A DNA stretch of 63,948 nt from Candidatus Fermentithermobacillaceae bacterium (GTDB lineage: Bacteria; Bacillota; Sulfobacillia; Fermentithermobacillales; Fermentithermobacillaceae), in NCBI GenBank assembly GCA_012840345.1, contig DULO01000099.1, positions 1-63,948 on the forward strand, in the 5' to 3' direction. The translations under genes were made by a program, and so were the position numbers. Of this stretch, positions 34,700-42,988 are shown piece by piece. The notes under the pieces were generated by a model. That model was not told where the DNA came from, made no database searches, and saw only the letters and a program-made list of their open reading frames with translations. Numbering within the stretch: the stretch's first letter is position 1; every line of letters starts with the position of its first letter.

Positions 34700-35301
34700 C
34701 CCTTTCCCAGCCCTCTCCTTTTCTTCCCTCGGGAAGGCGGCTCGTCCTGGATCCAGTCCTCGTCATCCTCCGGACCCTCGCCTAAGGAGGCGGGGTCTTT
34801 GCCAAACAGCTCGTCCTCAAGGCCGGGTTCTTGGGGCGAGGCGGTCGCCGCGGCTTCCTTTTCCGGCAGGAGTTCGTTACGTCCTTGCCTGATCCTGTCC
34901 AGGACCTCCTCCATGACCTCCTCAACCTTCCTCATGAGGTCGTCGGCGTACTCACGGGCGCCCAGGTTAATCTCCCGGGCGACTCCCCGGGCTTTCTCCA
35001 TAAGCTCTTCCGCCTGCTTTCTGGCTTCTTTAGAGATGGAGGACTCCGACGCCAAAGCGGCGATCTGGCCCTGCGCGTCTTTTAGGATCTCCTCGGCCTC
35101 TTTCCGGGCCTCGGCTATGATTCTATCCCGTTCCTTAAGGAGCCACTTGGCCTGTTCCAGCTCCTGAGGAAGCGCGGCGCGAAGATCATCTATGATGGCG
35201 AAAACTTCGTCCTCTTCGACCATGAGCCTCCCTACCAAGGGGACCCTAGCGCACTCCGAGAGGTAAGCATCGAGTTTGTCCAGGAGCGCCATTACGTCCA
35301 T
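34696..35301 (-). CDS. Coiled-coil protein (V/F-ATPase subunit b-like) next to coaD
   Basis: 201 residues, highly charged. A long helical region (about 40-140, AKWLLKERDRIIAEARKEAEEILKDAQGQIAAL) resembles stalk subunits such as AtpF/AtpE, but there is no membrane anchor. The C-terminus is acidic and then basic (DDEDWIQDEPPSRGKKRR). Proteins like this occur beside coaD and ylbJ in clostridia and are often annotated only as ATPase-like. It lies 15 bases after coaD. Function unknown. Confidence 0.65.
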   Translation of the reverse strand: MDVMALLDKLDAYLSECARVPLVGRLMVEEDEVFAIIDDLRAALPQELEQAKWLLKERDRIIAEARKEAEEILKDAQGQIAALASESSISKEARKQAEELMEKARGVAREINLGAREYADDLMRKVEEVMEEVLDRIRQGRNELLPEKEAAATASPQEPGLEDELFGKDPASLGEGPEDDEDWIQDEPPSRGKKRRGLGKG

Positions 35302-35316
35302 TGTTCACACCTCGTC

Positions 35317-35802
35317 TCACTTCATAGTCTGAATCTTGTCCATGACCATCTTCTCAACGGCGGGAGGCACAAGATCGGCGATCTTGCCGCCGTAAGAAGC
35401 CACTTCCTTTACCAGGCTGGAACTTAAGTACAGGTACTGAAGGGAGGTAATCATGAAAACGGTCTCGATTTCGGGAGCCAACTGCTTGTTCATCAAAGCC
35501 ATCTTGAACTCGTAGTCAAAGTCGGACACAGCCCTAAGTCCTTTTACGATTACTCTAATGTCGTGCTTCTTGGCGTAATCCACCAGGAGACCCGAGGAGG
35601 ACGAGACCACCACATTGGGAAAGTGACCGCAGGTGGACTGAAGCATATGTACCCTTTCCTCCACCGAGAACATAGGGTTCTTTTCTGAATTCGAGAAAAC
35701 TACAACGTGAAGCTCATCGTAGCAGGCCGCGGCACGCGTGATGATGTCGAGGTGGCCGTAGGTAAGCGGGTCAAAACTTCCTGGATACACAGCTGTTAGC
35801 AA
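35317..35802 (-). CDS. coaD: Phosphopantetheine adenylyltransferase
   Basis: 161 residues. Nucleotidyltransferase motifs: YPGSFDPLTYGHLDII near the N-terminus, VKGLRAVSDFDYE and the C-terminal YLSSSLVKEVASYGG (ISSTxVRE-like). It catalyses the fourth step of CoA synthesis. A weak minus-strand promoter (TGGACA, 16 bases, TACACT) lies at about 35865-35890. The rsmD gene that usually precedes it is absent. Confidence 0.95.
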   Translation of the reverse strand: MLTAVYPGSFDPLTYGHLDIITRAAACYDELHVVVFSNSEKNPMFSVEERVHMLQSTCGHFPNVVVSSSSGLLVDYAKKHDIRVIVKGLRAVSDFDYEFKMALMNKQLAPEIETVFMITSLQYLYLSSSLVKEVASYGGKIADLVPPAVEKMVMDKIQTMK

Positions 35803-35909
35803 TGGTAGGCCCTCCGGTTCGGACTTCCGACATAAACCATTTTCTACGTTCTCTCCGTCTATAGTGTATAAACCGCCCCGGATTTGTCCATAGTATCTAC
35901 CGAGAGTCA

Positions 35910-35996
35910 GGGCGCAATCGCGAGATTGCCCCTAACAGGCTCTTCCTCCGGTTTCTCCTCTCCCAATGCCGCTTCTTCAAGGAGCGGCATTTTTTT
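35910..35996 (+). ncRNA. Candidate small RNA with two hairpins
   Basis: A first hairpin (35910-35932: GGG, bulged C, GCAATC-GCGA-GATTGC, CCC, a GNRA loop) is followed after about 30 bases by a strong plus-strand terminator at 35965-35996. No plus-strand gene ends nearby (ylbJ ends 1.2 kb earlier), so the terminator must serve a short local transcript. No clear promoter was found; TATAGT at about 35862 is a possible -10. Confidence 0.35.
35965..35996 (+). terminator. Orphan plus-strand intrinsic terminator
   Basis: AATGCCGCT (35965-35973) pairs with AGCGGCATT (35983-35991), with partial pairing inside the nine-base loop, and runs directly into seven T residues (35990-35996). Oriented for plus-strand RNA only: on minus the stem is not followed by a U-run. 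Confidence 0.75.
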
Positions 35997-36088
35997 CGGC
36001 GGTTTCGGCGTTTAACTTGCTTCTACTTGCTTCTATACAAACGGTGCAATACCTTCCAGAAAAACCTCGGCTTCATGAATCAACCGTT

Positions 36089-36529
36089 TCAGGAGGTTTC
36101 CCTTAAGAGCAAGTAGGCGCCCAAGATAAAGGCCACGGCGCCGACGCCCTTTGTCCAGTCAAAGGGCATCTTCTGCCCCGACAATCCCAAGATGTCCAGG
36201 ACAATGGCGGTGGTGATTTGGGCCGCGACGATAGCTGTTGTAGCCGCGCCCACTCCCACGCTCCCGATGCTGGTTAGCACGCCCCAGATGATGACCACGC
36301 TCAAGGGGCCGCCCAGGAAGGACCACCACGGAGCTTCGGTCGCTTTCCTAACGTCCCCGTCTGACAATCCCAAGAGAAGCACCAGGCCCAGGATGAGCGA
36401 TCCCAGAACATGCACAATAAAAGACGCTTCGAAAGCGCCCGTCCGCTTCCCCAACACGGCGTTTAGCGTTCCCTGGACTGCCATGGAAGCACCAGCTATA
36501 GCGGCCAGCAAGAGCGGCGTTATATGCAA
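36089..36529 (-). CDS. YdcZ/DUF606 DMT-superfamily transporter
   Basis: 146 residues from TTG 36529, chosen because GGAGGG lies six bases upstream and the family starts here (HITPLLLAAIAGASMAVQGTLN). About five hydrophobic helices, a single DUF606 unit ending in GAVAFILGAYLLL. Likely a small-molecule exporter of unknown substrate. The frame stays open far upstream, but that part is antisense to gpr and is not coding. It is divergent from gpr (111 bases between). Confidence 0.8.
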   Translation of the reverse strand: MHITPLLLAAIAGASMAVQGTLNAVLGKRTGAFEASFIVHVLGSLILGLVLLLGLSDGDVRKATEAPWWSFLGGPLSVVIIWGVLTSIGSVGVGAATTAIVAAQITTAIVLDILGLSGQKMPFDWTKGVGAVAFILGAYLLLRETS

Positions 36530-36640
36530 AAAAATCCCTCCATGAGAGAGGTGCTGACTAGCCACGAAGGCCTCCTGGGTAGTATAGCACTGGGACCGCA
36601 TTTGAAATCCACGAACCGAAAACCTGTAGGAGGTCGACTC

Positions 36641-37579
36641 ATGTACTGGCAAGGACACGCAAGGACCGACTTGGCGTTGGAACGCGCCGAAATCGCCAGC
36701 AGGCAAGTGCCAGGTCAAGTGCCCGGTCTCGACATCCGGGAACAAACGCTTGACGGCATCAAGATAACCAGAGTGCAAGTGATGACGCCCGAGGCGGCAA
36801 ACCAAGTCGGCAAACCGCCGGGCAGGTACTTCACTCTTGAATGCCCAAACCTTCGCTATCGCAGCAGGGAAACCTTGAAAGAGGTCGCGGAACTCGTCGC
36901 CCGAGAGGTTACGGAACTGGCCGGCCTTCCCCGCAAAGGAGACGTGTTGATCGTCGGCCTCGGGAACTGGCAGGCCACTCCCGACGCCCTCGGTCCGAGG
37001 GTTGTCTCCCAGCTCATGATAACCAGGCATATCCGCGACTATATCCCCCAGGAACTCGGCGGTAGACTAAACCCTGTGGCGGCCATCTCCCCGGGAGTGC
37101 TCGGCATAACGGGGATGGAGACTATCGACATCGTCCGCGGCGTCGTTCAACAAATAAAACCCGAACTGGTAATCACTGTAGACGCCCTTGCCGCCCGCTC
37201 CACGAGCAGGCTACTCACGACCATTCAGGTAGCGGACACAGGCATACAGCCGGGCTCGGGAGTCGGCAACAAGCGGCCCGGGATAAACTACGAATCCTTG
37301 GGCGTGCCCGTACTTGCCATCGGGGTACCTACGGTAGTCTCGGGCGCTGCCATCGCCGGCGATGTCCTCGAAAACTACTTCGCCAAGTTTAACCCGCACG
37401 CCAGGGCGACTTTGGATTCGGTCAGAGATTTTCTTTCCAAGGACTTGGCCGAGTTGATGGTAACCACCAAAGATATCGACGTGGAGATCATGGAGATGTC
37501 AAAGCTTCTGGCAGCGGCCTTAAACAGGGCTACGCAACCGGCGATCAGCGAAGAAGAAATGCTGGATTACCTGCAATAG
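36641..37579 (+). CDS. gpr: Spore germination protease GPR
   Basis: 312 residues from ATG 36641, with TAGGAGG upstream; the frame runs further 5' but that part overlaps the divergent transporter. The N-terminus YWQGHARTDLALERAEIA holds the autoprocessing region of the zymogen. Core motifs are VGLGNWQATPDALGPRVV, AISPGVLGITGMET and VDALAARSTSRL. GPR degrades alpha/beta SASPs during germination; a substrate gene lies 240 bases downstream on the other strand. The usual spoIIP neighbour is missing. Confidence 0.95.
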   Translation: MYWQGHARTDLALERAEIASRQVPGQVPGLDIREQTLDGIKITRVQVMTPEAANQVGKPPGRYFTLECPNLRYRSRETLKEVAELVAREVTELAGLPRKGDVLIVGLGNWQATPDALGPRVVSQLMITRHIRDYIPQELGGRLNPVAAISPGVLGITGMETIDIVRGVVQQIKPELVITVDALAARSTSRLLTTIQVADTGIQPGSGVGNKRPGINYESLGVPVLAIGVPTVVSGAAIAGDVLENYFAKFNPHARATLDSVRDFLSKDLAELMVTTKDIDVEIMEMSKLLAAALNRATQPAISEEEMLDYLQ

Positions 37580-37699
37580 CCTCCGCACAATAGCCCGGCG
37601 CAATACGGGAGGCAACAGCCATCGCGCCATTGCCGTGGCACGACAGCCCTGGATTGCCGGATTGCCTAGGACAACGTGATGGGAAGCTAAATGCAATGA

Positions 37700-37723
37700 G
37701 GAGCAGCCGTTCCCGGCTGCTCC
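37700..37723 (+). terminator. Perfect 10-bp hairpin after gpr
   Basis: GGAGCAGCCG (37700-37709) pairs with CGGCTGCTCC (37714-37723) around TTCC, 120 bases after the gpr stop and 90 bases from the 3' end of the convergent SASP gene. There is no U-tract on either strand. Probably a bidirectional U-less terminator. Confidence 0.5.
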
Positions 37724-37815
37724 CGTTACTTCCACGTTATTCGCTTAGTCTTACTCAGCCTAGACTGACTATGCTGCTTGGTCCTACTCGCGCACCATCT
37801 TTGAGCCGCGCTGTC

Positions 37816-38046
37816 TTAGAAGCTCTTCTGCCCAAACCTGCCTTGAGACAAGCTCTGTTCCGCGAGCTCAATCATGCGCCTGACCATGTGTCCTCCAACA
37901 GCGCCGCAGGTACGTGAAGGGATGTCGCCCCAGTAACCTGCCGGGGGGTGAACTCCTAGCTCGTTGGCGACCTCGTTACGGAAGGCGTCCAGAGCCGCGC
38001 GGGCCGCCGGAACCACCGCGGTATTCCTCTTCTGACCGCTGCCCAT
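37816..38046 (-). CDS. Alpha/beta-type small acid-soluble spore protein
   Basis: 76 residues from ATG 38046, which has an ideal AAAGGAGGTGAGCAA leader; the open frame continues upstream but is not coding. The SASP signatures are present: NEVANELGV (GPR cleavage after Glu) and GDIPSRTCGAVGGHMVRRMIELAE. These proteins coat spore DNA and give UV and heat resistance. A sigma-G type promoter precedes it. An internal Cys (SRTCGA) is unusual. Confidence 0.93.
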   Translation of the reverse strand: MGSGQKRNTAVVPAARAALDAFRNEVANELGVHPPAGYWGDIPSRTCGAVGGHMVRRMIELAEQSLSQGRFGQKSF

Positions 38047-38072
38047 TTGCTCACCTCCTTTTATTCGAAACT

Positions 38073-38103
38073 TATTATGTTCACCAGCCCGGGGATCAAT
38101 GCT
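38073..38103 (-). promoter_or_regulatory. Sigma-G promoter of the SASP gene
   Basis: Minus strand AGCATT (38098-38103), 18-base spacer, CATAATA (38073-38079), about 27 bases before the ATG. The -10 matches the Bacillus sigma-G consensus (CATwmTA) fully and the -35 four of six (TGmATA). This fits forespore expression. Confidence 0.65.
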
Positions 38104-38176
38104 GGAAATCATTGCGACGGATATTGGAAGGCGGTTCCTTTTGCATTGACGAGTCATCAACACGAGAAAACTTCTC

Positions 38177-38401
38177 GCAAGCAGTTATCAGCTGTTGACA
38201 ACTTGGTTTTGGCAGTTCTTAGTAATTGACGACCGCGGGCCGAAGAGTTGTCAGCTCGAGACGTATTCATTGCAGGCAGTTATCAACTGTTGACTACTTG
38301 GCCTTGGAGTTTTTGGAAACTGACAACTCTAGGCGGAAGAGTCATCTGCAGGAGACGTCTTCACCGCAAGCAGTCATCTACTATTGACGACTTGGTGTTG
38401 G
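38177..38401. repeat. Three-copy 95-bp tandem repeat between SASP and recG
   Basis: Units start at 38177, 38272 and 38366, each opening with GCAxGCAGTxATCxxCTxTTGACxACTTGG. The second half (xGAAGAGT..TCA..GAGACGT.TTCA) is also shared, and a degenerate half copy precedes the first unit. Within unit 1, AGCTGTTGACAACT (38190-38203) can pair with AGTTGTCAGCT (38246-38256). No ORF or CRISPR-like regular short repeat. The rest of 38047-38432 holds only the SASP promoter. Confidence 0.8.
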
Positions 38402-38432
38402 AGTGGAAATACTGAAGTCCAACTTTCAGCGT

Positions 38433-40562
38433 TTACCTGGACAGGCCGGCCTGGGCGAGACTGCCAAACCGGGACTTCACCTTGGAAAGGAGCCTTCGTT
38501 CAGTCTCGTCGGCGGGAGAATCCACAATACGCCTGGCCTCTTCCCTTGCCCGCTGGATGTCTTCCACCGACAAGGACAAGTCGGAGAGCCTCGTCTCTCC
38601 CGCTCCATGCTGGCGCAGGCCGAAAAACTGGCCGGGCCCGCGGTTTTGCAGGTCAAGCTCGGCAACCTGAAAACCGTCGTTGCACTGCTCCAGGAACTTA
38701 AGCCGCGACCTGGCATCTCCTGTGGCTTTCGATATGAGAAAGCAGAAGGATTCGGCGCTGCCGCGGCCAACCCGTCCGCGCAGCTGGTGCAAGGACGCGA
38801 GGCCGAAAGACTCGGCGTCTTCTATCACCATGCAAGTGGCATTGGGCACGTCGACGCCGACTTCTATGACCGTGGTGGATACCAGGACCTGGATTTCGTT
38901 TTCCACAAATTTCCGCATGACAGTGTCGATTTCGGCTTTTGGCATCGAGCCGTGAATGAGGCCTACCTTGACTCCTTTGAGGTATCCTCGCGACAGCTCC
39001 TCGTATACGTCCAGCGCGGCTTTCCTATCAGTCTTCCCTTCGCCTATCACCGGGCACACGACATACGCCTGTCGGCCTTCTGAGATTTCCTTGAGTACCT
39101 TGGCGTAAGCCGCCTGGCGCTGTCTGTCGGAGACCACCAGGGTCCGCACAGGCTTCCTGCCTTCTGGAAGGGCATCTATTACGGTTATGTCAAGGTCGCC
39201 AAATAGGGTCAGCGCCAGGGAACGGGGAATCGGTGTGGCGCTCATGACCAAGATATGGGGCGCGTAATCGAGGTTCCCGGAGGTGACGGAGTTCCCGGAG
39301 GTAGCGGAGTCGCCGGCGGTGGCAGAGTTGCCGGCGTCGCCGGAGTTGCCGTGGGACAACCTCAGCCGTTGCCTCACTCCGAACCTGTGTTGCTCGTCGG
39401 TAACGACCAAGCCTAAGTTATTCCACTTTACTCCGCGCTCCAGCATGGCATGGGTCCCGATGAGCAGCTGAATCTCGCCTGATTCAAGCCTTTTCAGCGT
39501 CTCTTTCTTCTCTTTCGCGCTGACGCTCCCCGACAGGAACCCGATGGAACACTTTCCGCCGCACATGGATTCAAGCGTCCTCTTGTGCTGCCTGGCCAAG
39601 ACCTCTGTGGGAGCCAGCAGCGCCCCCTGGTATCCGTTGCCGATGGCGGCGAGGAGCGCGTAGACGGCCACCACTGTCTTCCCGCTGCCTACGTCGCCCT
39701 GAAGCAAGCGGTTCATGACCGAGCCGCCCGTCAGATCCTTCTTGATGTCAGCAATGGCCCTCTTCTGAGCGCCGGTCAAGACGAACGGAAGGTCCTGGAC
39801 AAATCCATCCGCCAACGACAAGTCCGAAAACGACTTGGGGCCCCGAACTTCCTTGGCTTCTTTCCTCATGACCATGAGGCCGATTTGCAGATACAGGATT
39901 TCCCTAAACGCCAAGGTGCGCCTTGCCTTTTGCCAGGACTCCGCGTTCTGGGGCTGGTGGATAGCCAGGTAGGCTTCTCGTTCTTGCAGGTATCCGTAGC
40001 GCCTCAATATGCCTGGCGGTATGTCGCCTCGTATCTGGTCAAGGCATTGAGAGAGGGCTTGTCCGATGATCTTGTGAAGGGCTTGAGACGTGAAAGACAT
40101 GGAAGCGTGATACACAGGGATTACCGGGCCCTTCTCCACAGCCTTGGACGACGCGAACCAAATCGGGTGCGCGATCTCGATACCCCCACGCCGCCATTCG
40201 GCTCTTCCGGAAGCCACTACCATCCTGCCCGTAGGAAAGTGCTGGTACATGTAGGTCATGTTGTACCACACCAGGTGTACCGTACCGGTGCCGTCGGAAA
40301 CGCTCACTCGAAGGGCCCGTCCCCGTTGGCTTCCTACGAACCTCATGGAAGTCACAAGTCCTTGGACGGTAACCTCATCCCCGGGCTGGACGTCCCTCAT
40401 GGCGGTCACGCTTGAAAAATCGTCCAGGCGAAACGGGAAGTGATCTAAGAGGTCCCTCACCGTCAAGATCCCAAGGTTCGCAAGGAGGGCCGCTTTCTTG
40501 GGGCCGACCCCCTTCACAAAACGAACAGGATCGTCCAGCGAGAGACCTTTCTGGATACTCAT
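38433..40562 (-). CDS. recG: ATP-dependent DNA helicase RecG
   Basis: 709 residues. Wedge/OB domain (KGVGPKKAALLANLGILTVRDLLDHFPFR), then superfamily-2 motifs: QGDVGSGKTVVA, APTEVLARQH, DEQHRFGVRQR, SATPIPRSLALTLFGDLD, VSTTVIEVGVDVPNA and QLRGRVGRG. It remodels stalled forks and Holliday junctions. Between motifs II and III it carries an extra segment of about 24 residues built of GNSxTx repeats, encoded by an 18-bp minisatellite. The ATG overlaps the stop of fakA. Confidence 0.95.
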   Translation of the reverse strand: MSIQKGLSLDDPVRFVKGVGPKKAALLANLGILTVRDLLDHFPFRLDDFSSVTAMRDVQPGDEVTVQGLVTSMRFVGSQRGRALRVSVSDGTGTVHLVWYNMTYMYQHFPTGRMVVASGRAEWRRGGIEIAHPIWFASSKAVEKGPVIPVYHASMSFTSQALHKIIGQALSQCLDQIRGDIPPGILRRYGYLQEREAYLAIHQPQNAESWQKARRTLAFREILYLQIGLMVMRKEAKEVRGPKSFSDLSLADGFVQDLPFVLTGAQKRAIADIKKDLTGGSVMNRLLQGDVGSGKTVVAVYALLAAIGNGYQGALLAPTEVLARQHKRTLESMCGGKCSIGFLSGSVSAKEKKETLKRLESGEIQLLIGTHAMLERGVKWNNLGLVVTDEQHRFGVRQRLRLSHGNSGDAGNSATAGDSATSGNSVTSGNLDYAPHILVMSATPIPRSLALTLFGDLDITVIDALPEGRKPVRTLVVSDRQRQAAYAKVLKEISEGRQAYVVCPVIGEGKTDRKAALDVYEELSRGYLKGVKVGLIHGSMPKAEIDTVMRKFVENEIQVLVSTTVIEVGVDVPNATCMVIEDAESFGLASLHQLRGRVGRGSAESFCFLISKATGDARSRLKFLEQCNDGFQVAELDLQNRGPGQFFGLRQHGAGETRLSDLSLSVEDIQRAREEARRIVDSPADETERRLLSKVKSRFGSLAQAGLSR
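39273..39344 (-). repeat. In-frame 18-bp minisatellite in recG
   Basis: Four exact-length 18-bp units at 39273, 39291, 39309 and 39327 with a degenerate fifth. They encode six-residue repeats of the type GNSxTx in the RecG chain, placed after VRQRLRLS and before the SATPIP motif. The 18-bp unit keeps the frame whatever the copy number. Confidence 0.85.
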
Positions 40563-42247
40563 TCCACAGATATGATGTAGTAGTACAGAGGCTGTCCTCC
40601 AGCCTGGAGTTCAACCTCAATGTCGTCACGAAGGATCGCCTTAAGGGACCGGACCGCCGCTTCCGCCGCCTCTTCCGAGACATCCTTCCCGTAGTATATG
40701 GTGACTATTTCGTCTTTGTCCTTGACCATTGATTTGACTACTGAGAGGAGCACTTGCTCGGGGTTTGTGCCGACAACCTCCACTTTGCCGTCAACGAGTC
40801 CGAGGATGTCTCCTTTCTTCATGGCATGGCGCCCGAACTTGCCGTCCCGGGCCGCGTAGGTGATTTCCCCCGTCTTCACTCGCCTTATGGCCTTCGATGC
40901 CCTTTTGAGGTTGTGCTCCATATCCTCGGATAGGTTCAAGGACAAGAGCGCGGAAATGCCCTGGGGAATTGTCTTGGACGGGACGATATACATGTTTCTG
41001 CCCGTGAGCTTCTTGGCCTGTTTGGCGGCCAGGAAAATGTTCCCGTTGTTTGGCAGGAAGATGATCTTCTTGGCGTTCACCGTCTTTACAGCCGCGGCCA
41101 GTTCCGCCGTGGACGGGTTCATGGTCATCCCGCCCTCGATGACCAGGTCGCATCCCAAGCTCTTCATTATTTCCCGGAGACCTTCTCCTGTGGCAACAGA
41201 CACGATGCCGGTATCCTTGGGCTGCTGAAACACGGTTTCCTTCTTGGGAACCAACAGCGGGGCTCCTTCCACGCCCGCCACGGCTCCTCCCGCGACCGCT
41301 GTCTTGAGGAACTTCACTTCAGCGGCTTCCCTGGCCTGCTCGATCATGTTGTCTATTACCACTTGCGACAAAAACCCGTACTCCTGGCAAAGGTTTAGGA
41401 CGTCTCCCGGCCTCTTGGTGTGGATATGGACCCGGATGAGGTCGCTTGAACCGACCACCAGAAGCGAATCGCCCATCCGCTCGAGCTTCGACCGGATTTC
41501 CGAAACCACCATGTCTTTCCCGGAAATGAGAAACTGGGTGTCATAAGGGTTCTCGATGTTGAAGGTTTCGACGCCTTCGCCGGCGTGGGCAGGGCGCTCA
41601 GCGGAAGTTTCATGGACACCTACCGGCAGAGAGCCGGAGAATACCGAGAGGGCTCCTTCAACGATGTAAATCAGGCCCTTGCCTCCCGCGTCGACCACTC
41701 CGGCTTGCTTTAGGACAGGCAACAGCTCAGGGGTGCTCGCCAGCACGTCCTTAGCCTTGGAGAGCCCCGCTTGAAGGATATCGGATACTCCGGCACCGGA
41801 GTGGGCTGCCTCTTTGGCCCCGTCTCTTAGCCCTCGGAGCACGGTCAAGATGGTGCCCTCGACCGGCCGCATTACCGCCTTGTAGGCCGTGGACACCGCC
41901 TCGTCAAGGGCGTTGGTGATTTCCTGGGCAGGCACGCTCTCCTTGCCGGCGAAATACTTCGCGAGGCCCCGGAGGATCTGGGACAGGATTACGCCTGAGT
42001 TGCCCCTGGCGCCCATAAGGGCTCCATGGCTCGCCTGCTCAGCCGCCAAAGACAAACTCGACCCCGACGAAGCGACCACGTGATCCGCCGCTGACGAGAG
42101 GGTCAAATACATATTTGTGCCCGTATCCCCGTCGGGGACCGGAAAAACGTTCAAAGCGTCTACTTCCTTCTTCCGTTCAGCTAAGTATCCTTTTGCGGCG
42201 ACTATCATGCTGCGAAACAAAACGCCGTCCAGTATCCGTTCAGTCAT
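40559..42247 (-). CDS. fakA: Fatty-acid kinase catalytic subunit FakA (DAK2/YloV)
   Basis: 562 residues. The N-terminal DhaL-like kinase domain has NVFPVPDGDTGTNMYLTL and GARGNSGVILSQILRG. A middle domain and a C-terminal DegV-like ATPase-associated region follow (MTMNPSTAELAAAV ... LPNNGNI). FakA phosphorylates FakB-bound fatty acids. A FakB/DegV-like gene is in the fab operon at 28.1 kb. It follows asp23 by two bases and overlaps recG by four. Confidence 0.9.
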   Translation of the reverse strand: MTERILDGVLFRSMIVAAKGYLAERKKEVDALNVFPVPDGDTGTNMYLTLSSAADHVVASSGSSLSLAAEQASHGALMGARGNSGVILSQILRGLAKYFAGKESVPAQEITNALDEAVSTAYKAVMRPVEGTILTVLRGLRDGAKEAAHSGAGVSDILQAGLSKAKDVLASTPELLPVLKQAGVVDAGGKGLIYIVEGALSVFSGSLPVGVHETSAERPAHAGEGVETFNIENPYDTQFLISGKDMVVSEIRSKLERMGDSLLVVGSSDLIRVHIHTKRPGDVLNLCQEYGFLSQVVIDNMIEQAREAAEVKFLKTAVAGGAVAGVEGAPLLVPKKETVFQQPKDTGIVSVATGEGLREIMKSLGCDLVIEGGMTMNPSTAELAAAVKTVNAKKIIFLPNNGNIFLAAKQAKKLTGRNMYIVPSKTIPQGISALLSLNLSEDMEHNLKRASKAIRRVKTGEITYAARDGKFGRHAMKKGDILGLVDGKVEVVGTNPEQVLLSVVKSMVKDKDEIVTIYYGKDVSEEAAEAAVRSLKAILRDDIEVELQAGGQPLYYYIISVE

Positions 42248-42249
42248 TG

Positions 42250-42630
42250 TCAGCTCCCCGAGTTTCCTTGTAACCTTATGCCTTGCACATTCACAGTCAC
42301 TTTGGCAACCTTCAAGCCGGTGGCGTTTTCCACCGTGTAACGCACTTTGTCCGCGATCATCCTGGCAACTTCGTTTATACGGATACCATATCCGAGTATC
42401 ACCGAAAGATCTATGTAGACCGCGTCATTGTCCACTGAAACAGACACGCCGCGGGACAGGTTCTCTTTCCCGAGGATCTCAAAGATCCCGTCAGTCATCT
42501 TTTTCCCCGCCATGCCGACTACGCCGTAACATTCTATCGCCGCCGCGCCGGCGATAGTCGCTATGGCCTCTTCGGAGAGGATGAGTCTGCCCAATCCGGT
42601 ATCCACTTCTTTTCCACTCATCGGCGACAC
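42250..42630 (-). CDS. Asp23/Gls24 family envelope stress protein (YloU)
   Basis: 126 residues from GTG 42630 (AGAAGG eight bases upstream; ATG 42621 is possible). Asp23 fold: LSEEAIATIAGAAAIECYGVVGMAGK and VYIDLSVILGYGIRINEVARMI. Asp23-like proteins attach to the membrane through partners and affect cell-wall and lipid homeostasis. The gene precedes fakA, as in Bacillus. Confidence 0.9.
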   Translation of the reverse strand: MSPMSGKEVDTGLGRLILSEEAIATIAGAAAIECYGVVGMAGKKMTDGIFEILGKENLSRGVSVSVDNDAVYIDLSVILGYGIRINEVARMIADKVRYTVENATGLKVAKVTVNVQGIRLQGNSGS

Positions 42631-42689
42631 TGGACAAACCTTCTTTCACGCTGTAAAAGCATTCTTTGTTCTTCTATGGAATTCCCTTC

Positions 42690-42718
42690 TTTTCCTCCCT
42701 ATCTGTATGTGCTAGAAT
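42690..42718 (+). promoter_or_regulatory. rpmB promoter with extended -10
   Basis: TTTTCC (42690-42695), 17 bases, TAGAAT (42713-42718) preceded by TG-C, an extended -10. It lies 38 bases before the rpmB start. Confidence 0.6.
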
Positions 42719-42756
42719 GAACGGGTTATTAGGAGTCAATTTGGGAGGTTTTCCAC

Positions 42757-42948
42757 TTGGCCAAGTGCGATTTCTGCGGCAAGTCAAGGTCAGTCGGTCA
42801 CAGCGTAAGTCACTCTAACATAAAGACCAAGAGAACATGGTCCGCCAACATCCAAAGGGTCCGCGCGGAAGTGGAAGGCCATGTTCGCCGGGTGTACGCC
42901 TGCACAGAGTGCTTGCGCTCGGGCAAAGTGAAACGTGTCGTCAGCTAA
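42757..42948 (+). CDS. rpmB: 50S ribosomal protein L28
   Basis: 63 residues from a TTG start with GGGAGG upstream. Zinc-ribbon form of L28: CDFCGKSRSVGHSVSHS at the N-terminus and CTECLRSGKVKR at the C-terminus. It is divergent from asp23 and converges on spoVM, the same arrangement as in Bacillus subtilis. Complete. Confidence 0.96.
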   Translation: MAKCDFCGKSRSVGHSVSHSNIKTKRTWSANIQRVRAEVEGHVRRVYACTECLRSGKVKRVVS

Positions 42949-42988
42949 CTGTCTTAGATCTCAGCTGATTGCCTTGAATCAAAGAAAA

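Noticed and set aside
36541-36640. Sigma-G promoter in front of gpr
   Set aside because: TGACTA and GTAGTATA are at a suitable spacing, but the -10 match is too weak to claim.
36530-37030. Upstream half of a 313-codon minus-strand frame that ends as the YdcZ transporter
   Set aside because: This part is antisense to gpr and gives no family resemblance. The transporter starts at 36529 behind GGAGGG and has the full family length from there.
38177-38401. CRISPR array
   Set aside because: The repeat period is ~95 bp with only three diverged copies and conserved sequence throughout the unit, not short repeats with unique spacers. No cas genes are nearby.
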